A stretch of DNA of 64,000 bases, taken from Macrocystis pyrifera. Taxonomy: Eukaryota > Sar > Phaeophyceae > Laminariales > Laminariaceae. Positions within the stretch are counted from its first letter, which is position 1; each line of letters starts with the position of its first letter. The notes below the pieces were generated by a model, which saw nothing but the letters and a program-made list of their open reading frames with translations, ran no database searches and was not told the DNA's origin. The stretch is from assembly GCA_031763025.1 (NCBI GenBank), contig JASSKH010000007.1, positions 4,724,930 to 4,788,929 on the forward strand, written 5' to 3'. Shown in pieces: positions 1 to 12,200 of this stretch. A program made the position numbers and the translations under genes.

Positions 1-252
1 TAGTAGTGATCCCATACTATTTCCACAAACAGCAGCATTATAAGTCTGTCCTGAAAAATATGTGTGTGTTCTTCACATTGGTTCTAAACAGGTAGGTGAT
101 CAGGTATTTCATACGATTATTATTTCGTTCTTGCGCCACCCCCCTAGGCACCTCCCGGAGGGGAACCTTGTACATCTCATGGATATATTCTGTAGCGAAC
201 TACTATATCGACAATCGAACGAACCTATATAACTTCGAAAATACAAGGGATG

Positions 253-363
253 CGGACAGACAGACGGACAGACGGACGGACGGACGGACGGACAGACAGA
301 CAGACATACAGACAGATAGACAGGCAGACAGGCAGACAGGTGAAAAATACAGACAGACAGACA
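253..363. repeat. GGAC/GACA tetranucleotide microsatellite
   Basis: About 110 bp of imperfect (GACA)n and (GGAC)n. The open frames across it on both strands are compositional artefacts. Shorter arrays of the same motif lie at 14283-14310 and 14580-14600 in similar surroundings (a preceding motif like TATATCGA), so the array belongs to a dispersed repeat. Confidence 0.9.
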
Positions 364-384
364 ACAGATTTGCAACTACCAAAA

Positions 385-500
385 TTGTTATTGCCCTCGA
401 AGAAATACATCGAGCGCTGTTCTCAGTTTGCTTGTCTTTTTTTTATGAAGTCGCAGTTGGAGTTGGTGAGAGTGACGAGAGAGACCATATATTAGTAGTA
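385..500 (+). repeat. Dispersed repeat R1, copy 1
   Basis: Begins near ATTGCCCTCGA and contains GTCGCAGTTGGAGTTGGTG. Related copies sit at about 14960-15125 and 28404-28575, all in the same orientation, with a short relic near 61545. A poly-T tract occupies the same place in each copy. No coding function is visible; its class is unknown. Confidence 0.75.
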
Positions 501-859
501 ATATTATTTGGTAGCGAGCTTCTTGGCGTTTTATTTTCAGGCATTTCGTCTCCCCGAATTCGGAGAATAAATAATTACCTCTGTTTCCAGTTCGATTTTC
601 GTTTATGCGTCCTCCAGGTCTCACCGAAGTCCCATCGCCCCAGCCTGTACGTTCACAGACGACAACATTGTGTCTGCTTGCTGGTCTCTGCGGTCTTCAG
701 TCTCGAGTTTCGAATCCTGAGCAGCAGCAGTGTACGGCGGTAGCAAATGTCTGCGATGTTTCTGCTCATGATGAGCTAACGACTATCTTTCGGGGTTTTG
801 CGTTCTCCGGTTATTTTTTTTTTAATTGTTGCGCATACATCCTGGCCCAGCAAAACGCA

Positions 860-1130
860 CAGCACACCGCACAGCTCTGCAGCAGCATGCAGCAGAAGCA
901 GCCACACCGCTCTGCAGCAGCAGCGCATATATAGCACCGCCATACAATCCGAACCTTCAACCCAAGTACAACCCGCTAGAAACCTAGCCCTACGTACGGC
1001 GGAAGCAGAACCGTAGGCAGGGAGCAGCAGCAGCAGCTTATGTTCTACGTATGGTAGGAGTTTAACCGTATGCACCTCTGCCGTGTGAAACGGATAGGGG
1101 GAGGGCGTACAGCAGCAGCAGCAGCTGAAA
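860..1130. repeat. CAG-rich low-complexity stretch
   Basis: Scattered CAGCAG runs interspersed with unique sequence. Open frames on both strands are short and low-complexity. No domain is recognisable. Confidence 0.55.
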
Positions 1131-1191
1131 GCCCTATGGCAGGAGTACAGCCGTGGGCACCCTCGCCTTTCGTATAGGATGGGGGAATTTT

Positions 1192-1424
1192 AAGTCGTAC
1201 GGGATTTATTTCCCGTATGCAGGAGGTGAAGTCATGCGGGATTTATTTCGCGTATGCAGGAGGTGAAGTCGTGCGGGATTTATTTCCCGTATGCAGGAGG
1301 CTAAAAGTCGTGCGGGATTTATTTCCCGTATGCAGGAGGCCAAGTCGTGCGGGATTCATTTCCCGTATGCAGGAGGAGACTAAAAGTCGTGCGGGATTCA
1401 TTTCCCGTATGCAAGAGGCAGCAG
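1192..1424. repeat. Six-copy 36-40 bp tandem repeat with hairpin core
   Basis: Six head-to-tail units, each built on CGGGATTTATTTCCCG followed by a GTATGCAGGAGG-like tail. The core is a small inverted repeat (CGGGA...TCCCG), so every unit could form a hairpin. One unit has TCGCG in place of TCCCG and the last two have TTCATTT for TTTATTT, so the copies have begun to diverge. Confidence 0.9.
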
Positions 1425-1429
1425 ATATT

Positions 1430-2422
1430 ATGGACATCGCAACGCGAGGAACATCCCGCTCAATTCGCGAGAAGCCGCACAGCCGCCATGCTGTGCGCAC
1501 CCCACCATGACGGGGTGGGGAAGCCGCGTGACGTACTAGTCGCGTGCCCTCTACTGCGAGAAGTTTAGTGGCGGAGGCGGGCGCATGGGAATCGGGTGCT
1601 GTCTGCAGCAGTACTGTACTAAAAACGAAGGGAATAGCGTCTGAACGGCAACAAATACTTCATGATGACAGCAGCAGCAGCAGCAGTAGCAGAAGCGGGA
1701 AGGTCGTGAAATGGACAGACAGGTATCTCGTCAGCTGGAGCTTTTTAGTGATCCGGCTACTTCGCGGGCGGGGAGGTTATGTTTAGTCTTTCTGGTGGGT
1801 ATTCGTTAGAGTAGTTTTCTCTTGCGATTGGATACACCTGGCGGTCGAGATACGTTTTTGATCGTACAAATAGAGATATGTCAATCCCGACTGGGTTTGG
1901 ATTCGTTCCGGGCAAGTCGTATGTGATAGTTACCGTTTGCGACATGTTAGGGATTACTAAATGATACCAGGTATGGTGGTTATCGTTCTTCCGAGATAAG
2001 TGGTAGATGATACATAGGATATGTGCCATTCGTCACTGGTTACGGATTTTTCTGAATGGTACGGAATATATTATTTTCCCCGGGAAAATCGTGAATGGTA
2101 CGAAGGTAGAATATCGTCTATTGGTTCGTCCTGGATGGTACGCGTAGCCCTTGTTTTTCGCCTGGTAGTTTGGAAATGTATTTTCACGCTCAAATCAAAC
2201 AGTCTTTGTAAATCCGAAAAACGTTTACCTGGGAGTGTTTTTCTGGCATAGACAGGACCAGAAGGGGACTGGTGGAACTGATATTTATAGTTTTAACGGA
2301 CCGGCGATTTAAGGGTACGTGGGTGCACCTTGAGAGGTGTACTGCTGACATGAGGTACCGATGGTGACTATATACTGATGTTGTTGATTTTTGCTGGAAC
2401 CTTTTTTGTGGCTGTTCACTGG
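1430..2422. other. Gene-free stretch with dispersed repeats
   Basis: No gene is recognised. About 1810-2010 (minus) matches 5009-5170 (plus), about 2030-2125 matches the reverse complement of 3776-3880, and about 2150-2280 resembles part of the internal region of gag-only elements A and B (44590-44720 and 57365-57490, opposite strand). Short frames over these repeats are not convincing genes. Confidence 0.6.
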
Positions 2423-2427
2423 TTGCA

Positions 2428-2930
2428 TGTGAAGCGGAGACCGCTCTAGGGTAGTGGTAAGGGTAGTGGTAAGGGACGCAGGTGGTTCTGGCAGCTGGAA
2501 AGCAGTGCTTCGCTTCTTCTGATTTAGATCTTCTTATTGATGGCGAGAGCTGAGGAGATGCTCTGGTAGAGAAGTGAGAGGTAGGGGGGCGGGACTCGAC
2601 GCCCAGATATACTCGTCCCACCCCATGCCACAAGCTCTCTTAAATTCCTCTCTTATCTGATGTACTCCTACAGAACTTTCCTATGGCTACCGATCGTTCT
2701 TCTGCTGATATAAGAACTTCTCACTTCGTGGTCCTATCTGCGTCAAGGAACATTACTCTCGTCTAACGGGCTATCCGCCCTAGGGAACATTCCTAAAAGA
2801 ACGTTACTCTCGACTAACGGAATATCCGCCGGGTTAATCCGTTCTTTGGATTATTCTCGTATTCGTGAGACTACAAGACTGCAACGTATTTTCTATATCT
2901 ATAGCCCATGAATACTCCACCCATATCACA
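2428..2930 (-). mobile_element. Solo LTR (503 bp) with 5-bp target duplication
   Basis: On the minus strand the unit starts TGTGATATGG and ends CTTCACA (TG...CA). It is flanked by TTGCA at 2423-2427 and 2931-2935, a perfect 5-bp target-site duplication. A near-identical copy in the opposite orientation is at 30017-30517. There is no internal region, as expected after recombination between the two LTRs of a full element. A reading frame inside the LTR is shared by both copies, which reflects LTR similarity rather than proving a gene. Confidence 0.88.
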
Positions 2931-2935
2931 TTGCA

Positions 2936-3775
2936 GAATATGAGGGGTTGCATTTTAATTTTTCATGATTGGTATTCTACCACCAGTATGTTGTGCGAAC
3001 TTAGATTTGTTCGCGAAGGAGAAAAATGGAATATTTGATATTCTACGGATGATCGAATAGCTTTACTAGCTGGGAGGGCTTAGGCTGCTCGTGTTGAAAG
3101 TTGCAGCGTTGTAATTTTTCTTTATTCGGTTATCAGGAGCTAGTATACAAAAACCAAAAAGGGAGTATTTTCGGTTTCATGATATATCACAAGCGACTTT
3201 TATTTCGGGTAATTATAGTGTCAGATAAAGTCTATGTCAAAAAGGATCTATGCTATCTGGCGTTTGCCGTTGCGATCTGTGTATCTATGGCGGTGGTAGT
3301 AAGGGACCAAAGGATTTTTTTTTGTCCGGGGAACCTCGCGATCTCTGGCATGATATTTTTCAGCTTAGTTTTTATTTTTTGGCGCGACTACTGTTGTAAT
3401 CTTTCCTGTGATTGCAATAGTTTGTGTGGGATAGAGGGAGAGGTTTTTACTTGTCGTCGGGATGAGTTTCCTCTTGCCATTACTGTAGTTGATGTAGGCC
3501 AAGGAGTTACGTTCTGGTTATTTTGGTTCGTCACTGTTATGTCAAGAGCCAGGGAGGGTGTTCGTTTGGTCTCTTTAAATGACAGTTACGTACCGGTTGG
3601 TACCATTGCCTATTGTGGATTATGTGACTCTTGACATCTGAGGTTGTAAGTGGTGACGCACGAGGCTCACTTCTTCTCTGCCCCTACCTTGTGGGATGCC
3701 AATAATACATGACCTGAAACATCCATCCATAGACTGACATGCAGTCTGGGCTACAGCTGCCTGAGGCTACGAACA
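2936..3775. other. Unassigned stretch with one unexplained frame
   Basis: A 177-codon open frame at 3101-3634 (plus) encodes a Cys- and Phe-rich, partly hydrophobic sequence that I do not recognise. No TATA box, family motif or second copy supports it, and its length is compatible with chance. I see nothing else in this stretch. Confidence 0.3.
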
Positions 3776-3989
3776 TAGTATACCTCCGTACCATTTACGA
3801 CTTTCCCCGGATAATATATATATATTCCATACCATTCAGTGATTCGTAACCAGTGGTAAATGATATAGATATACTTACTTAGACCTCGATCTCTGAGCGT
3901 GCTCGGTTGGTACATCCCTGGCCTCTCAGAGCTCTCACTTGGGAATCGCCTCCGTTTATTACTTGCCGGACCGTTCCAGCGAGTCTTTG

Positions 3990-4245
3990 TTTTCTCCATT
4001 TCTCGTCGTACTTTCAGTCCTTCTTTCCTTTTTTCTTCTTCCGTTTCGTGTGCGTGCGTGTACTCCGAGCACGGTTGCGCGGGCGAACCCGGCACCGTCG
4101 CGGGTGTCAGTGGATGCTGGCGAGTAGACGGGAAGTTGCAAGGAGCGCGGTTGCCGCTTTCGTGCCTCGGCGTCGCGTGTGCCTCGAGACACGAGGGGTG
4201 CATCAATAGGCTATGTCTGGCCTCCATTTGTGATTTTGGATAGAG
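3990..4245 (+). repeat. Dispersed repeat, inverted partner at 59985-60170
   Basis: This stretch, including a segment before CCTCGAGACACG, is about 80% similar by eye to the reverse complement of 59985-60170. Both lie in otherwise gene-free DNA. Nature unknown; it could be an LTR or a conserved piece of a longer repeat. Confidence 0.65.
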
Positions 4246-4259
4246 TACGTACGAGTATT

Positions 4260-4560
4260 TAAGGGTCGTTCGGGATTGTAAGATAATACTCAAGCGGTGC
4301 TTATTTTCGCGACCGGGATGAGAGTCACAAGAGGGAGGTACCCCGAATGAGCACCAACATTGTCGAGCTTGCGTCGAGGTCCACGGTGAGCACCGGGCTT
4401 CACGCGAGGCGGGCGACGGGGCTCACTGTGGAAGAGAGGGAGAGAAGCTTTATCCGGACTGAATCGGTGGCGAGATGGTCGCGAGAGGGGCGGGCGGCGT
4501 ACGAGGCTGAGAGAGAAGTTCTGCTGTAAGATTTTTTCTTTTTTTCATTTTTTTCTTTTT
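4260..4560 (+). repeat. Dispersed repeat with 60-codon frame, inverted copy at 31930-32175
   Basis: The segment carries a 60-codon frame (4347-4529) starting MSTNIVELASRS and rich in Arg and Glu. The reverse complement of 31930-32175 preserves most of this peptide (STGLHARRATGLTV shared) but has lost the ATG (TTG) and shifted by one base near the start. Conservation in two distant copies hints at a once-coding segment, probably the start of a mobile-element protein. Its function is not recognisable. Confidence 0.55.
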
Positions 4561-5008
4561 TTGACTGGTGTAAGGTGTTCCACTCAGCTAGTAAATTATT
4601 ACACGAAAGGGGACGGGGATTTTATTTCTTTTAGAATTTTTCGGTTTCATTTTCATTGTTTTTGCTGTGTTGCTGTGCCGTTCTGTGCTTTATCTTTCGT
4701 ACATACGACGAGTACACAGACACAGAGCATATCGAAAGAAGAAAATAAGCACCCTACCTGGGGTATGTACGTATGTACGACGTGTGAGCGAGCGTAGCGG
4801 AAAACCGCCCGCGACGCGAAGCATATGCGGCGTCCGAGCTGTTTTCTCCTGAAGCATGGCGGCGGGACTCTTGGCATTATCAAGTCGCCAGTTTGCAGCT
4901 AACTACAGGGGCCATAAAAAAAACAATTATTAATATTCAATCATGGACCTCTGTCCGCTTCGCATAATTTGATGTTTCCTTCCTGAGCGAGCGTAGCGGG
5001 CGGCCTCC

Positions 5009-5240
5009 TTGTATATCCTACATATCATCCACCACTTACCCGGGAAGAGCGATGACTACCATATAATTTTATCCCTAACACGTCCCAAAACGGTTTCTAT
5101 CACATACGACTTAACCGGAACGAATCCACGCCAAGTCGAAAATGACACATTTCCTTTTGACGAACCTACAGTAGACGATAGTATACCTTCTTCGTACCAT
5201 CCACGACTTTCCCGGGATACAAAATATAACCCAGAAAAAG
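5009..5240 (+). repeat. Dispersed repeat, inverted partner at 1810-2010
   Basis: Shared features include TATCACATACGACTT and CGGAACGAATCCA. The 114-codon frame through this copy and the 90-codon frame through the partner have similar peptides, but nothing recognisable. From 5240 to 5513 I see no feature. Confidence 0.6.
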
Positions 5241-5517
5241 AAGCCCAGACAATACTCGCGTACGTATCATCCAGTATGAACCATATTCCCGCACATTTCA
5301 TACGTTCTCGTAGGTACTACGAATCAATTCACGAATTTCTACCCTCGTCGTAAAAAGAAGCAAACTTCACAATGTAATAGCGGATCGAAGACCTGCCTTA
5401 CGAGTGCAGACGCTATCCCCTCGCCCCGCGTGTTGCTGGACCCATCAAGGGATCCAGCGGCGATCCAACTACGCCTGCCCCATCCACAACCTCCCGCTGA
5501 TGCTGCTACTGACCTTC

Positions 5518-6025
5518 TGTTGCGGCGGAGGGACGTGGGAGCAATCTAAAGTACGACGGGTCGAGGCATGCAGCCACGAGTCGTCGGGCGCAGAGTAGTG
5601 GCGGACCACTCTGTGGGTGTGGGACTTGCGTTTCATTAAGCAGACAGTTTCAGGCTGCTGAATGTCAAACGCCTGACCAAGGTGTACAACGCATGCCGCG
5701 TTGTGGCCAACACCGAGTGTCTTTAGACGCTACCCAGGCAAGGAAGAGAATACGTGCAAAACCTAAAAAGTGGGTTAAAGGACTGAAAACTAAAGGATTA
5801 AAGGCTAAACCGACTGTTCGCTCGCATATACGCATCATTACGCGTTATAACGGGCATAATCGAGTATCTGCGTCGCTCGCAATCGAGGGTTTTGGTCATC
5901 GTTTGCTTCGCTCTCGCCTGAGCGAAGCCCTGTAGCCACTGGGACTGCCGAAGGGTCCAACGTACGAACTGAGGAGGCGAGTCAGGTGAGCGTTGACAGC
6001 TCACCCGGGGGAGCTTGCCGTAACA
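5518..6025 (+). repeat. L1 left LTR
   Basis: 508 bp, TG...CA. It contains an 80-codon frame at 5693-5935 coding for a very basic peptide (MPRCGQHRVSLDATQ..., many Lys and Arg). The right LTR keeps the frame with two conservative substitutions seen (Val to Ile, His to Tyr). Whether it is translated is unknown. Confidence 0.85.
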
Positions 6026-6535
6026 TGATGAACCCGGAGATCGACCCAGGCAGGACCAGGAGGTGGTGATAGGGTTACGAGCACCATGCAGGTCGGAGAG
6101 AGCAAGTCACACGAGCACCAGCTGCTCGAGAGCTGGTGTCCGCAAACAAAAATTGGGGGGTTCGGCGAACTGATGGAATATGATGCTGTTCTGTAATGTT
6201 TGTTTTGCGGACTTGATGGAATCTGACAATGCGATTGGTTCGGTAAAGCTTGGGCCTGACGAACTGGTGGAATCTGATGAACCCGGAGATCGACCCAGGC
6301 ATGATCAGGAAGTGGTGATAGGGTTACGAGCACCACGCAGGGCGAAGAGAGCAAGTCACACGAGCACGAGCCGCTCGAGGGCTGGTGTCCGCAAAAAAAA
6401 AAAAATTGGGGGGTTCGGCGAACTGATGGAATCTGATGCTGTTCTGTGATGTTTGTTTTGCGGACTTGATGGAGTCTGATAATAATGCGGTTGGTTCGGT
6501 AAAGCTTGGGCCTGGCGAATTGATGGAATCTGATG
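6026..6535 (+). repeat. Tandem duplication, about 250 bp x 2
   Basis: Two adjacent copies, about 6026-6276 and 6277-6531, begin TGATGAACCCGGAGATCGAC immediately after the left LTR, and a third starts and stops at once (TGATGAACATTTG). One copy has an A5 and the other an A12 tract at the same place. The minus-strand 179-codon frame here is periodic because of the duplication. Confidence 0.85.
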
Positions 6536-6564
6536 AACATTTGTAAGTCGCCGTACGCAGCTGG

Positions 6565-7620
6565 AAGGCGAAGGTGAGCGCCCGACAGCCACTGTGGCAG
6601 TAGACGAGTCGCGGGGGTGAGCGCTTCTCTGGGGTAGTGCCGAGGGTGACGGTGAGCACTAACGAGACGGCAAGGAGCTTTTATTATACTACTTGGGCCG
6701 TACTACTCACCACATCCAATAGTGACGACCGCCCAGCCTCAAAACGGACTTGATCCTGCCTATGTTGTGTCATTACACACAAAACAAGGGGGGGGACTGG
6801 GTAAATAGAATGCTTTGTGTGGGTGTGTAGGACGTGGGCGGGCACCTACAAGCAGTAATGGCATGTGTGGGGAGTTAATTTTGATGCTGAAAATATGCGT
6901 GAAAGGGGACGCAGTAACCTCAAAAACCTGAAAAACAAAGTATCATATCAAAAACACAACTGAGTCGCAGGAAGAGCAGTATGTTCCGCTGAGCCAGGTG
7001 CAAAAGATAGGAGTGATACTTTGCACGTATTTATGTTGTTCACAGCCTGATTTCCACGTATCAACGAGAAGGGTTGTATGCTAGTACGTCTGGTATTCTA
7101 GGTACGAATCGTGGGATACGCATTTCGGCTGTTGTTCGGGTTGCATGATGGATAGTACTCTTGGCCTTCTCGGTATGATAGCATGCCTGAGATGTTCGCA
7201 TATCGGCTGTTGTTGGGGTGGTATGACAGTATGCTTGATACTCTCGATATGGTAACATATTGGGAGTAGGTACCTTGTCACTACTAGCAGGCAGGATGGC
7301 GAGGTGAGCGCCCCCGTGGATTGATCTCAGTGAAGGTGAGCACTGATGAGCGTAGCACCTTGCAAGTGGAGGTAAGCACTTGTCATTGTGCTATCGCTGA
7401 GAGGGGAGGTGAAGGTGAGCCCCTCCCTCAGGATTGGATGCTGTGGGGATTCCAGGAGTTCGGTAGGTTTGTGTGCTGTTGAGTGTCATGGGGTCTGGTT
7501 TCGTGGCGAGGTGAGCACCCCCGTGGGTTGAGTTCAGGGAAGGTAAGCACTGAGGGATAGCATTTTGACAGTGAAGGTGAGCACTTGTCATTATAGGGGC
7601 AGATGATGGTGAGCTCTCCC
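6565..7620 (+). repeat. Array of GGTGAGC/GGTAAGC motifs in diverged repeats
   Basis: At least eleven copies of GGTRAGC occur on one strand here, many as AAGGTGAGCACT or GAGGTGAGCRCCCCCG. Diverged duplications underlie them (about 7290-7490 against 7495-7620; 7110-7190 against 7195-7260). Each motif matches the eukaryotic 5' splice-site consensus GTRAG, but no exons are evident between them. Confidence 0.6.
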
Positions 7621-7659
7621 CTGAGACGTGACTTTTGGTGGGTGTGTGGTGGTTTTGGT

Positions 7660-9000
7660 TCGTGTTTTCTCCGTTACATAATCAGTAATGGGTAGCATAG
7701 CATCGTACCACTTACAACTTGGATGCACTCACTGTGGTTACATAACGGATAATGGATACGAATATTTTCAGAAGATCGCACCCGGCGCCGTGGCAGTGTG
7801 CTTCACCTAATTTATTTTCTGAACGCTGTACCACGTTCGCCCAGCCGACGTGAGGTAGTGTTATGCCGTCGCTGTGGCAAACGTCTGTCATCGTGGCCTG
7901 GATGGCGTGAGGTTTAGCGCAGTTGCTGCGGCAAAGGATTTGCCACGTTCGCGCAGACGACGTGAGGTTGGGTGCAGTCGTCAAAGGCGGGCAGTGGGTG
8001 GCAGAGGATGATACCCTGCCCTGTAGCAGTGTGTATGTATCTGACATCTGTTTTCCACGAGTATTTGGCCTGGGTGCTCCGATATCAGACGCGCAAAGAG
8101 CTCTGTATGACCTGTGAAGGGCGTCTGGATGGCCTATCGAGCCGGCTCGTATTTTGACACAGCTCTGTGCATGGCATTGACGAGCAGGCATGCACGTGCG
8201 CGCGCCGTATCCGGGTGCGGTCGCGTAGCTTGTCACTACAGCAGTTTGGACGTTGCCCACGATGAAATAAGGAACTGCAAGTCCTCTTTCAGTACAGTGT
8301 GTAGTACTGGGAGTATCCATACATGCAAAGTAACGGTACAAAGAAATGCTGCACTATCGTTCAGGTGTGCACCAAACAATTGTATCTGTACGTGATTGAT
8401 GTTTTTGCAGAGTCTACCTTTGTTTCATGCACGAATATCCAAGACTTAATACCATAAATAAGCACTTGTGCGGTGGTGTGTTTGATTTGGTGTGTCAGAT
8501 GGGTTTTTTATTGTTCCAAGCACGCTCTCAAGTACCACCGTATCCTGATTGCCACAGTGTTCAGGAGGATGAACGACGGAAGGAAAAACGAAACATAAAG
8601 GGGCTATATCTAAGTCTATCTACACGTTGAAGTTAAACCCTCTACGTATACACCTGCGCATATTATTTGGAACAACGTCTTTAAACACCTATGCAGACCA
8701 TCTGGTACGCGCTTCAAGCCAGGAAATAAACCGCGTTACCGGGTATAACAACGGTAATATGCGGCCGGAACGAAATTGTTGAATACACCAATCGAGACGG
8801 TAATGAGTGTAGGATGCAGAATGTATGCCTGACAAAGAATCCGAACCGTATACACGACACCAGGAATCGGCCAAAGCAACAGTTTAGCGTTCCACCGAAA
8901 AAAATAGTTGTCGTTTTTCCAGTGGATGTGTCACAGTGATAGACACAGGACAGAGTGGATGAAGTTATTCTTCGATGTCTTGCGTTCGCTCAGCTGAGTG
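7660..9000. other. L1 interior without recognised features
   Basis: Low-similarity repeats and short frames on both strands. The longest, 7712-8341 (minus, 209 codons), has no recognisable domain and no second copy. I assign no gene. Confidence 0.5.
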
Positions 9001-9007
9001 AAACGCA

Positions 9008-9029
9008 GGGGGGGGGGGGGGGGGGGGGG
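9008..9029 (+). repeat. G22 homopolymer
   Basis: An uninterrupted run of 22 G. Such a run can form quadruplexes and is prone to length error in sequencing. It lies inside L1. Confidence 0.95.
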
Positions 9030-9264
9030 AGAGCACATTCAAGGTAAGGGGATTACTCCTGTCAACTCAACCCTTGGCAGAGGATGTCTTAGATAAGGGG
9101 ACTACTGTACTTTGGGCGGTCAACCCAACCCGGGGTTGAGTCGCCCCTACCTACGATGAAAACGCGGATCTACTTGAAGGATATCAAAGGCAAGGATTTC
9201 TGTGAGCGACCGCGGAGTTCCCCTACGAGGAAGAGGTTAATAGGTTAATCAACACCAAGGTAAA

Positions 9265-12200
9265 TTGGTGATTCAGGAAGCGAACAATGGACCCCAAGGT
9301 GAAGACGTTGGAATTAATAAAACAATCGACTCCAAAAGCATATATATAGGGATCGCTCCGAAACGCGAAGCAGCCGAGAGTGGAGTTTCTATTCTCCTGG
9401 TGACCGTCCTCGAAGATCGAATGCTCGAAAAGAAGGTAAAAATCATGGAAGGCGGCTCTATGAGTGAATTCAGTGCCACAACCCTTGAGAAATACGGAGT
9501 GTGATTAATGTCGCGAAAGCCGAAGGCTTTTTAACTGTGTGGCACTCTTGAGGCAAGCTAGGAGGGTCATCAATGAGACAGAAAGGCTACTGGACCCGGA
9601 ATTATCACAGATATGGCAAAAGAATGTAAGCAGAGTCAAGCCCAACGAAACCGGAGTTAAAGCAACCGGCCCCAGAGCCACCACGGGTACTACCAAGGAG
9701 GTACCAGAGTCACGCCCAACGAAGTCAGGGAGAACGGGAACTGGCTGGTAAACGGCGCACAACGCTAAGAATGGACCGGCGTGTCTCAACAACTATTTGC
9801 ACGAGTGGGAGTGGTCAATTCAGGGGTAAGTTCATAACACTCCAAGATGAACGCTATGCTCAACTTGCTCCGGCCAACGTACTGGGAAAGGTGAGCCCCT
9901 TGGTTAGCGTGGCTTGGTACCGGTGACCACGTGCCTCAATACCGGCCACTAGCATAACGAATGAACCTGTCCCGGCCAGACAGAAAAGTCCGACACATGC
10001 AAGTGATTGAGAACAAAGAAAGGGTCTCGCCAGGTACACACAAACTCCGAGCGGGTAATCGGGTGTACTGTCGCCTTGAGTCAATCAGGCAATGCTGGAC
10101 GGTCGTCCGCGCCACAGGAGGTGAATGCGGTGTTGTGGTCGGTGAACTAATTTTGACCGTATGCCCGGGGAAGGGAGTTGCCCGTCGTCGACTCGGCTGT
10201 TCGAAAGTCAGAGACTTTCCTGCATGCAGCGCAGAAAAGATCTGCGATTCATCGAATGCGCCACGGACCTGTAGTAGTCACCCTGAGCTCGTCACCTGCT
10301 CCCGAATCCCCTGTCAAGGCTGGCGTGTTCTGCATTGAGGTGATGGGTTCAGAGAGGCTTTTCCAGACGATGCACCTTGTTGTCAAACGTACTGAGGTCC
10401 GGAGGGACTAGCATCGGAGGGACTTATCCTTGCGGAGCTTGTTGCAGACGAAGGGATTGCACCGGCAACAGAGAGTGATACAGGAATTAGAGACAAACGA
10501 TTTGTGTACACATCAGGTGCCACCTGTTATGCATACAACCTGTAAAACGCCCTCGAAACCAGATAATCAACTGCGTTGTGACCCCCATAACATGCCTGAC
10601 CAATCAACGTCGATGGTTGTTAAGACGACTGGAATTACGGAAACTTGTGACATTCTTGGTGTTGCCGAGTCACTACTGCCGTAGCTGTGGATTATCTCCA
10701 AGGGCGACGAGACGGTACGAGGGGCCCGTGAGTCCACACTCTGCCCTATCAATCCAAGTAATTGATACAGTGCAGAATTCGCGTCTGTTAGAGGGAGATC
10801 ATGGAAGAGGTTCTTTCATGGTAGAGTGCTACCACGGAAACACGAATATTCTTAGTCGGGCCTGTAGGTCAGGTGAAGAGGCAAAGATGAAGATGGATGG
10901 TACTTGCAATACCACGAAGGTATACGCCGGCAGACTCTTAATAACGAGGACTCAAAGCTAGCTACATCGAAGGCAATGATACCGGAGTTGTTCGCCTTGG
11001 TTCGCAACACGTTGGGTGGTCCGGGCGTGGCATGCCCAACTTTTCTGACCCAGGGCACGCGTAAGTAGCCCACGTTAGCCAAGGACGTAAAGTATGTGCT
11101 CTTATATAAGCGCAGGAGTAGCAAATGGGTGACCACGCAAGTGACAGTATCACTCACTAGCACCCTACAATCGTGGAAGGTCCCTGAGATGTACATATCA
11201 GACCTTAAGCAGGGGCTGCAAGCAGGTAATAGGTTCGAGTATGTGATGTACTTGGTGGAAGAAGCGAGCAAATCTTTTGCTCACGTGTCCTGTGCCGTCG
11301 ACGGAAGCTCTCGCGGTAAAACTTCACACTGAGCGATGTGCGTTTCGGAATCGCTATTGTTGGTCCGGGGCGATGCAGGGGAGGAGTTTACAGCCGTGAA
11401 CCCCGTGTGCCAGTCGCTAAGAGTGTCGGTGTGCTACGGTCTCGTCAACCACACCCGAGGGCAGGGATCTGTCGAACTATGCGAGAGTGGCTACAGAAAG
11501 CATTGTCGGGACTCTGCAAGTCTTCGCCTCTTCAGTGAAACGAAGAAGTACTCTCTGAGTGATGGATTCGGCGTTTCACCTCAGACCTTCACCCACTATG
11601 CGTTATGTTGACGTTAGTCAGGCCTGTCACTGATGGGTATCAGGCCGAGGCTAAACGTTTGTCATGCCTGTCACTGATTATTGTGATGCCTGTCATCGCG
11701 CTTGACAAAATTTACGTGAACGGGTGCATTGCCAAACCGAGGACGACGGTCTTCGCAGTGGGCATTAAGACATTTCATGAATGCTCCGACCTGTCAATGC
11801 CGTCGATATGGCTCGCGCACCTGGTCGGGGGATCGGATAGAAGACTTGCCGAGAAAGACACTTTGGCGAAAACCGTTGTACACGATGACCGATCGCAAGC
11901 TCTCGGGGGACGTCGCAAACACGTGAGTATGCGAGTGCGTTTTAACTGGATTGATGGGAATCTTCGAGAGTGTTACTCAGCTGCAGCTGCACGTATTCCT
12001 GGTGGAGACACGTAAGTATGGGAGTGGTCCCCAATGGGATCCGGATGAGGTGAGTACAGGTTTCACTTCCCGTCAGCTGTATAGATTTCACGCATCGTAT
12101 GGACTGCACCAGGGTTCGGACTGCCGTTCTCGCCCGCCGGGGATGCCAATAAGGGAAGAGCGAGAAACAGCTTCCAGAGTAGCGAGCGAGGCACACCGGC

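Noticed and set aside
1192..1424. CRISPR-like array
   Set aside because: Units are contiguous, with no unique spacers, and the setting is eukaryotic; it is a plain tandem repeat.
3101..3634. Membrane protein gene of 177 residues
   Set aside because: Hydrophobic stretches exist, but there is no second copy, conserved motif or promoter signal, and the length is compatible with chance in AT-rich DNA; reported only as an unassigned frame.
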